A stretch of 64,000 nucleotides of DNA from Panax quinquefolius (Eukaryota > Streptophyta > Magnoliopsida > Apiales > Araliaceae), in assembly GCA_020205615.1 (NCBI GenBank), contig CM035162.1, positions 30,606,681 through 30,670,680 on the forward strand. The letters are read 5' to 3'. Below, one piece after another: positions 1 to 11,200 of this stretch. A program made the translations under genes and the position numbers. A model generated the notes under the pieces. It did not search any database. It was not told the origin of the DNA and saw only the letters and a list, made by a program, of their open reading frames with translations. How positions within the stretch are numbered: position 1 is the first letter of the stretch; the number at the start of each line of letters is the position of its first letter.

Positions 1-203
1 CAAAGGAAATAGTGAAAAATAAATGTAATAATATTGAATTTGAGTTTGAATATTATGCAAGCGATAATATTTGTATTAAAACTCACAGCTTATGTTTTGT
101 CGTACTTTACATGACAGTTGTATAATTAAGTTGTATTTGTATTCTGTACCATATATTTGACGACTCAGAATAGATGATGTATACCTATTTTGGGGACGTC
201 ACA
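1..203 (+). mobile_element. 3' end of a gypsy-family LTR, cut by the window edge
   Basis: The stretch from about base 60 matches the last part of the LTRs further right (for example 53640-53759): the same run of motifs around TTTGTATTAAAACTCACAGC, TGTATTCTGTACCAT, GACTCAGAATAG and TGTATACCTATTTTGGGG, ending in CGTCACA at 203. No primer binding site follows, so this is the outer end of a 3' LTR or of a solo LTR. The body lies left of the window. Confidence 0.85.
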
Positions 204-1066
204 TAACATCACTATTTTCAAGCAGTTTCGGTGTAAGTAATCCGTCAACAATTTTTATTTCAATCATAACAAGTTTCTATTATATCTAAAATTGGTAAGA
301 AATCAAATTTTTTTTTTCCAATTAAAATTTAGGAAAGGATTACATTATATATTTAAAATAAAAAAAATACGTTTTTCTTGAAAAAAAGTACTCAAGTATT
401 TTTTCATCCTTTATTCAACTTTTAAAATTTTCTATCTATATTCTTATTATTATGTACTTATTTATTTTCATATAATTCATATTACTATCAATTATATTAA
501 TAATATTTTAATATTAAATTATATAAGTATAACGATTTAAATTTAAATATAATTTATTATTACATAAGTAGATGAATATATAAATATATAAACAAATGAA
601 TCATCAAATACTACTCCGTTATTTACATTATATAAATAGATGAATTATTATTAATTTTTATTAGTTAAATAATATATTTATATAATAATAATCAATTAAT
701 ACTATAGGTAATATATTAGTATAGTATAATACTAAAAATATAAATAATACAATAATTTTATAATAAAACTCGTGTTTCACACATTATCATGAACTAATTT
801 ATAAAATTGGAGATGATAATAAATTTAAAATAATTTTTTAATATTATAATTTTTTCAATTATATTTAAAAAAACATAAATTTTAATTACAAAAATAATTA
901 ATTTAACTAAAAAAATCAAATTAAATAAATTTTTACTGGAGAGAGAGAGAATATTCTTTTCCTTACTAGTTTCTTCTTCTTCTTCTTTTCCTTTCCTTTC
1001 CTTTCCGCTGTCCAAACGATACGCAGCCTCCCGTCGTCAGTAATAATTCTACCATAATTTCCAAGG
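204..1066. other. AT-rich upstream region of the RHD3-like gene
   Basis: No coding exon is visible. The stretch is very AT-rich from about 300 to 930. It then carries GAGAGA (about 940), TTC repeats (about 967-985) and a CTTTC pentamer run (about 984-1003), the kind of pyrimidine-rich sequence often found near plant transcription starts. Confidence 0.5.
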
Positions 1067-1074
1067 TATAAAAG
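1067..1074 (+). promoter_or_regulatory. Putative TATA box of the RHD3-like gene
   Basis: TATAAAAG lies about 200 bases upstream of the start codon at 1271. Between them is a CT-rich leader (about 1137-1201) and a short AT repeat (about 1218-1235). A transcription start near 1095-1105 is inferred from spacing only. Confidence 0.5.
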
Positions 1075-1270
1075 AGGTAAGAACAAAAATCATTACGTAT
1101 TTCAAGAATTTTCCATTTTCTGACGCAAAAATCTTGTCCTTTTCTTCTTCCTCACTCCTCTCTATTGTCTCTTCCTTCTCCTTCTGTGCTATCTTTTTCC
1201 TCTGTTAAACAAATACTTATATATATATATACTGTATATACAGAACATAATCAGTATTAGAATCTTAGTT

Positions 1271-4200
1271 ATGGGAAAAGAAGATAGTTGTGCGACTCAG
1301 CTAATCGACGAGAATGGTGAATTCAACGTTACCGGTCTCGATACTTTTATGAAGAAAGCGAAGCTTGGCGACTGCGGCCTCTCATACACCGTCGTTGCAA
1401 TCATGGGTCCTCAGAGCAGTGGTAAGAATTCTGTTATTGATTTGCTTCTATTTTGCTTAATTCCATCTTTTTTTTGATTTGGTTTGCTTGTTAAGCTTAA
1501 TTGGTAATTGGGCAGGTTTTAGGTTTATAAACTGAATTGGGTTTTAGTTTGCAAGTGTAGTTGTTATATTGTCATAATTCATTATATGTTTTTTTTAATA
1601 TGGTTTGAAGGTTGACAGAGATTGAGTTATTTTTAGGATATATGACCAAGGTAGGCTTTTAATACCCTTACCTTCGTTCCTAAAAGATTGTCGTTTAAGA
1701 CACATGTATTAAGAAAGTTATTTAATATTATCATTTAATAATTAAAATTTATTTGAAATTCCATCACTATCCCTTTATGGGAATTTTTTGGTACAATGAG
1801 AGAAAATAACGGTAATATAGGAAAATAAATAATTTATTCTCTTTGAAAGTTTAACATATTTTGGAACAAATTTTTTCTTCTAAAACGACAATCTTTTAGG
1901 AACGAAGGGAGTAGTTTTTTTTTGGTGGGGGTGGGGGTGGGGGTGGGGGTGGGGAGGGGGAGAGGGGGAAGAGAGTGGAATATATGCTAAAGAATTTAGC
2001 ACTTTATGCTGGTTTGTGTAAGTTTTTTACAATGTCGACTTTTTTTACATAAATATTTCTGAGGAGTTTTCTTAAGGCTTTGTTCAATCAAACATTTTAC
2101 GTCTCAAAAGGTGTAATCAGGTGGTGGGTCGGATTTTAATTAATTTTTTTGTTTAAGTTAAATAAAGAAAATTTGATCATAATATTAAGTAATCATAAGA
2201 ATGTTTACAAATTGCAATAAATATTCATAATCCAAACTAAAAAAAAGAATTTCAAATAAAAATATTTAGATACAATTTAAAAACTTATTTCGGGTACTTG
2301 TCATAGTACAATTTGAATGATTCTTCAAATGCTCAAAGTCTCAAATCAAATTCGTTTTCTATATTTAAACAAAACCATGGATTAATTTCAAAGCATAAAC
2401 TAGTTTTGGTATCTTTTTATATGTTTCAAATAAGTTTTACTTGAAATAAGAGAACAAACCATCCAAAATTTATATTCAGAACACCAAAAATTATACAGGG
2501 TCCATTACTTTGATGCAAGGAAATAAAGTAATTATAACAATTAGAAATGAGGGGCTGTTAAAGGGTCATTTTCTATTTTCCATTTTTCATTATAAAATAA
2601 GGTAAAATCATTGTAAGCTATCAAACTACTCAACCAAAATGATCCCATTTTTAATTAAAGATCAAACAACCCCAAAACAAAAACTCAATCAAACCAAACA
2701 AACACTAACCACAGTCAACCAAATCAATAACAAAAAAAATTCAAACTTGAATCAAACAATTCTTCACAGTTCACACTCTGATGAACATTCAAAACAAATA
2801 ACTATAAAAAAATACTTCTAAGATTTCACAAAGCTTTAAACTAAGAAATTTTTTGTACTTTTATTTCGAATTGGTTTATGAATTTTTTTTGCTCCCTCCA
2901 AATTTAACTCTTTCATTAATCTGCCCCCTTAAATTTATTAATTTACATATTTGCCCTACTCCTATCTCTACATAAAAATATTCCAGTAAGGGCTGTGCTG
3001 CCCCTTGGTAAGTCCGCCACTGGGTGTAATCAGATTTTTTATTTTTGGAATTTGAGGTATGTAGCCACCTTAGCTACTTTATAGTATCCCTCTCATATAT
3101 TGTTACTTGTTAGCTTGTGTTTCCTTGGAACTGAATACTATAAACAAATAGTTACCATCCTGGGCAAAGTAGTTAGAAAGGTCATGAATATGGTAACTCC
3201 AAGCGGCTTAGTCAAGAATTATGTTCACTAGTGATAAAGTTAAAACTAAATTAGTTACTTCCTCCATTCCACAGACTCATTTGCAAAAGAAAAATTTTCT
3301 ACTGAATGAGTGATATTTTATTGATAGCAGTATAAAATGACACAATGTACTCGAGTTTGTCATCATACTTTCATTATCATTCCACCACTACTTAACTAAC
3401 AACTTATACTTAGGGTGAACATGAAAGAGAAATACATCCATAATATTTATAAACAAGACTGTTTTTGTGGTGTGGAGGGATGTATAAATTATTAGAACTA
3501 TAAAAATACAAAATAAAGAAGACCAAATAAAAACACAAAACTAATGATGATTGATGCCTTAGATGCAATTGAATAAATATCGAAAGAGAAGTTGAAGCTA
3601 TTGAACGAAATTGTGCACAATGGATTCAATTATAAAAGAAATACAACGTATGAGACTGAAGCACAATCCCACTAACTTCAGTCTACTAGTGCCACTTCAA
3701 ATAAATAAATAAATTCCAGTGGGGGCGGCCGCAGCCATGCCTTGTGCTGGCTCTGCCCTAGCTGCGGTACTTATAACCTCCGCATGGTTACGTCGCACTC
3801 ACTGTAACATATTCTGCCTTACTTCTCCTCCTCTCCAACTTAGCCTTGTGTTCTCGGTCTCAACTTCAGACTCTCTAGTGTTGTATTTCTTTGTGTAATG
3901 CCATCCTTCTCTAGAACCTCACATGATCCCTGGAACTCCTGTTTTGGCAATAGCCCAACAATCCCATTCTGCAACTATTAATTGCGGTCAAGTATGAATT
4001 GAGAAGGCAATTGATAAGTGCTTAAACTTTTAAATACGAAATAGGAATATCAGTTACTAGATCTCTAATAATGACAATTTTTTCTTTTAGGACATTGATT
4101 TGAAGGGTTAAATTTCTGGCAGTAACTACTATCTGTATATACTCATATGTGCTTATTATCTTACCAGTTACCACTAAGAGAATGAATTTATTTTGAACAG

Positions 4201-5170
4201 GAAAGAGCACTTTGTTGAATCATCTTTTCTATACCAACTTTCGGGAGATGGATACTTACAGGGGAAGGTTAGCATTCTTTTGAATTATTTGTGTTACACA
4301 TACTATAGTATTGTTTGTTGCTGGTGTTACATAGAGGTCAGGAATATTTTTTTGGGAGCATAATTGATTGATTGGCAAACTTGTGTATGTCAAGAGAGGA
4401 ATACCCATGGGTGGTTTGAGAATTTGGATTAAAGTCCAGGTATCTGCAATTTAGGGACTAAGACTGGATGATGATAAATCTATTTTATTTCGCTTTTTGC
4501 TTATTTTTGACCTCATGTTTCGATGGGCAGTCATTATTTTAGTTTAGAATTTACAATATCTTTATCATCATTTCAGGAATCAAACTACTAAGGGTATTTG
4601 GATAGCGAAAGCTGTTGGCATTGAGCCTTGCACAGTTGTCATGGATTTGGAGGGCACAGATGGGAGGGAAAGGGGTGAGGTAATATCCCTATCTTAATTT
4701 TCCTTGGGTTTAACTTGTACAAGGAGATACTGTGAAACAGAACACTTGCGAGCTTGGAAGTTGTTCTGTCTTTTGACTTATATAAAAAAAAAGTAGTATT
4801 AGAAGTTGTGGTGTTGTCTTTGGTAATTGGAAGTATGTATCACAATGCATGAATGTATATTCTTTGAACAGGCTACAACATTTTAATTCCCAATTTCTCC
4901 CCTTGCAATTGTTCTCATGCTTCTGATGCGTAAATTCTTTAAATTTCAGGATGATACAGCATTTGAGAAACAAAGCGCCCTATTTGCTCTGGCAGTTTCA
5001 GATATTGTACTCATAAACATGTACGCATGTGAAATATTTTTGTAGATCAATCTGCATTATTACGATTATATTGTTAAATGCCAGGACCAAAAATAAAGAC
5101 AATATCTGAAAATTTGAAGCAATCCATAAACTGTTCTAAGAACTAATTAAAGCTTTGTGAGAATACATAT

Positions 5171-5243
<73 letters not shown>

Positions 5244-8200
5244 TTAATTTTATGTTATAATATATAAATTTATCAAAGACACAGCAGTTGGGCTCTGATA
5301 GGGTAGGACTCTCCAGGAGGGAATAATCCAATGCTGCCAATATCCACACCTGAGCAGGACTTCAGGTAGTGCTTAATTCTGCTTGTTCTGATCTGTGGGG
5401 GTTCTGTACCTGGGCACTTGCTTTATATATGGGAAACCTAAATAGATTAGTTGTGCTTTACTCATTTAACGGCTGCTGTTAGTTGGAGTTGTTAAAGATA
5501 GACGTTATAGTGGGTTAAATTAAGTAATCTGTTACGACCTAGGTTTGTAACTTACTGGGTTTCAGTTGAGAAAGCAAAAGAAGCAGATGAGATAAGGAGA
5601 TTTAGAAGAAGATTTAGAGATATGAAAGAGTAATCAGAGAGAAAAAGGGATATAAAGAGATTTAGATAGAGAAACAAAACATAGAATATACAGACTCTAG
5701 AGAAAGAGAGAGTCTCGGATCTGAAGAGAGAGGGAGAGAGATAGTAATAGTATTCAAGATAGAAGTCTTTTACATTCAACAACTACTATAATGATTAGCT
5801 AACTCAGCTATTTAATCTAACCACACAGCAAACATTTACAGTAGTATTGAAAAACTACCAATAGCAACTACTTTATATTGTAACAAGCCTGATTAGGACT
5901 AACTATACATTTTGGCTGACAACTGAAATGTTACTTTGAGGTGTTTGACCTCACAATTCAATAGTTTTATGGATATAATGAGCTCAAATGCACTTGACGC
6001 AAAGAGATGAAACTTTGATTGCTTTTAGTCAATGTAGTAAGTAATGAGCTAAAGATTATTTGCAGAAAGAAATATAAGCTTGAAGTTAATACAACCTTAA
6101 AATATGTCATTGAGGATTTAATTACCGATTGGATCTTGATGTCTCTTATTAGGTGGTGCCATGATATTGGTCGTGAGCATGCTGCTAACAAACCTCTCCT
6201 GAAAACCGTATTTCAGGTATACTTGTCTTTCCTGGTCCTTGGGACTTGTATTGTTCCTTGATTATGACAAATTTATTTCATTATATAGGTTATGATGCGG
6301 TTATTTAGTCCACGCAAGACAACTCTTTTGTTTGTAATACGTGACAAAACTAAGGTCTGGAGTTCACCTATACATTTTCTTGATTATTTTTTATTTATTG
6401 CCTATTAATCTTCTTTCTTTACTGACTTATTTGTATCCTGTTCTTGGCTCTCTATTCAGACACCTATTGAATATTTGGAGCCTGTTCTGAGGGAAGATAT
6501 TCAAAAGGTATATTTTGCATATTTCCTCATGTATGATTGAACACCATCTCACACCTCACCCTAAAATTAAATATGCATTTTCTTTAGCCTTGACATCGGT
6601 AATCAATCATCTCTGCAGATATGGGATACGGTTTCTAAGCCCCCTGCCCACAAGGACACTCCCCTCGGTGAATTTTTCAATGCAAGTACTCTTGGTTTCT
6701 CTCTCCCTCTCTATCTCTAAATATATGTGTTCTGTGTCTGTATTTTTCTCTCTCTCTCTCTCTGATTTAGCTTCCTTATCTTAAAGGTAGAGGTGACAGC
6801 TTTATCCAGCTATGAAGAGAAAGAGGAGCAGTTTAAACAGCAGGTAGTCCTTCCAATATTCTAATGACCCACGGTATATACATTGGTTGGTTATTGCTCT
6901 TAAGATCATCTCCTCAGTGGGATTATTTAATCATCTAGTTATTGTGCTTACACTGGATGCAGTTATGCATATGGTCGGGGCCATTGGGCTTACAAACTTT
7001 AGTTTCATGGTAACAGGTTGCTCAACTGAGGCAGAAATTTTTCCAATCTATATCCCCAGGAGGGCTTGCTGGTGACAGACGTGGTGTTATTCCTGCCTCG
7101 GGGTTTTCTTTTAGTGCACAGCAGATATGGAAAGTAATAAAACAAAATAAGGATCTGGATCTTCCTGCTCATAAGGTTAAATTTTGTTTTTGACTTTATA
7201 AGTTTGAAGAATAGCTGGATTTCAACCTGAGTGCATTAACTTGATTGTTTTTCCATCACTAGGTCATGGTTGCCACTGTTCGTTGTGAAGAGATTGCCAG
7301 TGAGAAGTACAAACGGTTGGCTTGTGACGAGGTATTCATGCTTTTATTTATAGGATTACTTTTCTATCTGAACGAGCTTATCATTCATTATTATTCTGAA
7401 TTTTCTTATATAGGATTGGTTGGAATTGGAAAAAGCGATTCAAGAAGGCCCATTACCAGGTTTTGGAAAAAGGCTCAGCTCAATCTTGAAAACCTATCTT
7501 TCTGAGTAAGTTGACTAGTCTCAAATAAAAATGTTACAATGAATACGCTCAAACACTGAGAAGAGCTATATATCTTCCACCAATGTAGAGAAGGAGGGTC
7601 TTTTATGGGCCATCGCCACTCCTTGAGTCTAGAAATTTTCCTAGAATATAGGTTTAGTAGTTGAGTTTGAGATATAAACGTACACTATTATCATGTTTAA
7701 CACCGGCTTGTATCTCCGTAGATCCCTATTAAGTTTTGTCCTTACAAATATAACTTTTTGCGTACAATTCTAGATAGAACAGAACTATTTTATACATGAA
7801 TGTCCTAAAATTAGTTAACAATAGTTACCAATGTGTCAAACTTCCGAATTCTCTGTTCCCTAATCTTTCCCCTGAAAAACTAAAGCTAAGAACCCTTTTC
7901 AATAAGAAGATCACAATTTCTTACCTCTTCTTTTTTTAAGAAAATATTTTTGTCACTAAATTGCATGGTTAAAATATATTCTTTCTTAGCTATTTGATTT
8001 GTTGAGAAGAAAACTTCTTTAAGTCTGACCCTCTTTTCAAGAATGTCTCTCTGTCATATCATCCTTACATGAGAGAGAGTCTTCAAGAAAATGTCGCTTC
8101 CCAGGCTCAAATATGCCTGTGTCAGGATCACAAGAGCAAGGGTAAACTGGGCATAACTAAAATAGTTAGCATATTCTAGAGTTAGATATTTTGCACACAC

Positions 8201-11200
8201 ATGTGTGCACATGGAGGTTGTTAGCATGTGTGTGTAGGATAAGAGAGTGTTGTAGGTTAGGAGTATTTATACTTTTCAGCATTTTAGTAGCTATATATAT
8301 GTATGTAGTGGGAACTGGGAAGAGTAATCCCCAAGTTTTGATATTATGCATTTTATGAATGAAATTGGAAAGTAAGCTTTCAACTACTCCATTTTATCTC
8401 TCTCACTGTGTTCTTCTCCTTCTTCCTCCCTATTCTCTCTAATTCTCTATTTCTATATCTGTTTCTATCTCTATTTCTGGTTAGGCTTCAACAAGGGCCT
8501 GACACTCTGTCATTTAATTGCTGCTATTTTCTAAAGGGAAAATAAGAAACAAAAAGTTGTATTACACCACCCTCTGAGCAAGATGGATTCTTAAATATCT
8601 TTAATTGAAGACTTAGGAATGGATGCATATGTAGCAGTAAAGAAATATCTTGTTTGTGCTGACATCCTGACTTATGTATACTTCCGGATCACTTCAATTT
8701 TCATATTCTTTGATTCTAGAATTTCTAAGTTATTCGTTTTCTTTATTCTAGTTTCTGGATGACTGAACACACTTGACAAAGTTGAAACTCATTATAGCCT
8801 ATAATAGCTGTATTTGATGAGAATGTTGGTATTGTTGGACTTAATATTACTTCCTCGTTGACAAGAAACATGATTTTCTGCAAGCTTGTTTTTTTAGCTG
8901 TATTGCTTTGAGAAAATTGTTGTTTGTTTACTCCAAGTTTCCCCCCCCCATAGATATGACATGGAAGCAGTCTTCTTTGATGAGAGTGTAAGAAACGTAA
9001 AACGGAAACAGTTGGAGTTGAAAGCATTGCAGGTGAGGCAATTCACTTCAGTGTAAGACCAGTAGAGATATATTCATGAAATTGTTTCCATTCCTTACTT
9101 TAATATTTGGACTGTTCTGGAATTATATGACTAGTAATACTGACATCTACTTGTTACTTCCGCCCAAAATTGTCATAAATCTATTCAAATTGAATCGTCT
9201 GCACTGGAGGATATTTTCATTAATGTTGGTTACTAAATTCATTCAGGAATCAATCTAAGAGTGAATCGAATCTTTTTAATCTAAAAATTAATTCATTTTC
9301 ATTGATTTTGTAACAAAATAAACACCATTAAGGAGATAGTTAGCATCCTTCACGATTTAAAGGGCACTTGCATAATTTTAATTTTAAATTTCCAAATAGT
9401 TTCTTGTTGGTTCTATAATTTTGATATTGGCACCACATATTCAATTAAGGTTCCCTCCAAAAAAAATTAATATGGAAAAAGTTAAAATGAGGACACAGTT
9501 TGAGTTACTTGAGGTAACAATTTATGTTTGATACTAGTTTTTTTGGTAGTATTACTTCTGCATAACACTATACATATACAATACATGTATGTCTAGAAGA
9601 GCCTCTGTTATAATGAGACTTCTTGTTCTGTTGTTGGTGCTTTTCTTTGTAAACATGCAGCGTTGTCTGATGTTCACTGTTTCATGTATTGTTCAGCTAA
9701 GGAGATAGTTAGCATCCTTCACGATTTAAAGGGCACTTACATAATTTTAATTTTAAATTTCCAAATAGTTTCTTGTTGGTTCTGTAATTTGGATACTGGC
9801 ACCACATATTTAATTAAGGTTCCCTCCAAAAAAAATTAATATGGAAAAAGTTAAAATGAGGACACCGGTTGAGTTACTTGAGGTAACAATTTATGTTTGA
9901 TACTAGTTTTCTTGGTAGTATTACTTCTGCATAACACTATACATATACAATACATGTATGTCTAGAAGAGCCTCTGTTATAATGAGACTTCTTGTTCTGT
10001 TGTTGGTGCTTTTCTTTGTAAACATGCAGCGTTGTCTGATGTTCACTGTTTCATGTATTGTTCAGCTAATGTATCCTGCTTTCATTACTATGGTGGGACA
10101 TCTACGTTCTAAGAGCCTTGAAAATTTTAAGAAGCGACTGGAAGAGTCACTGCTCAGAGGAGAAGGATTTGCAGCTGCTGTTCGTAATTGCACAAAGTCT
10201 TGTATGCTTGAGTTTAATGATGGATGTGCAGGTATTGTCATATAAACACAAAGTTTCAAACTTTGAAATTGTCCACAAGTCACCGTCACAGTTTAAAAGC
10301 AAATAAGCTTTATTTTAAATGTTTCAATACTATTGCTATTGAAGGAATTATATCTAGACCTGATACAATGCCAACCAGAATAAAAATAAAATCAGTACAT
10401 TTGAGTTCTAAATAATCAAATCATACATATATATGAAATCCTAATTCTCTTGAGTAAACATCCGAATCTCTCAATATCAGTGCAAACTTCATGAATTAGG
10501 TGGGGATCACACACTTTTCTAGGCATGGGAGTGGGCCCAGGATCTTTTTTTTAATGTGCACAAACAATGCACTATTAGTTCTAATTTCGTCCCAAGCAAG
10601 CAGCTTAGCAATCTTTTGATACTTTTATACCACTACTGGCCTCAGTGTAGCCACCTTCAGCAATACAACCGAAAAGTTAACCCAGAAAGTTATTTGAACT
10701 TTTGAATTTCCTAATATCTAACTCCTTGTCCCCCACAATCTATTGCCTCCAAATTGCTTGTTAGATAAACATTTAAATTGGTGATTGTTTACTTTTTGAA
10801 TATAATGATCACTTCTCCCAAAATTTAGATGCTGCCATACCCATACAACAAGCTGATTGGGATGTTTCGAAAGCTCGCGAAAAACTTCGGCGTGATATTG
10901 AGGCTCAAGCATTTTCTATTTGTAATGCAAAGTTGACAGAATTAATTGCCAAGTATGAGGTAACTTTCCTTGGTTTGTGGATTTCTTGGACTCTTAATCA
11001 TGGATTTTTTTTCTTTCTTCTGTAATATTATATTTTTACAGTGTTAATTTATTTTGATGGCTCAATTGAACTATTTTCACTTGCAGAACCAACTTGATAC
11101 AGCTCTAATTGAACCGGTAGAATCACTCTTTGAAGCTGGTGCAAAAAACACATGGGCTTCAATTAGGAAGCTTCTAAAACGTGAGATTGATGGTGCTGTG

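Noticed and set aside
3736..3897. About 53-codon open frame starting in the GC-rich patch of intron 1
   Set aside because: It sits within an intron and an inverted repeat, with no recognisable family; the length is within chance for a GC-rich island.
5143..5349. Open frame with Tyr-Ile repeats
   Set aside because: A translation of the AT microsatellite in an intron; the same holds for 32117-32332 and 44055-44237.
9692..10065. Extending exon 14 upstream to the duplicated acceptor
   Set aside because: The frame meets a stop at once and the family alignment resumes only at 10066.
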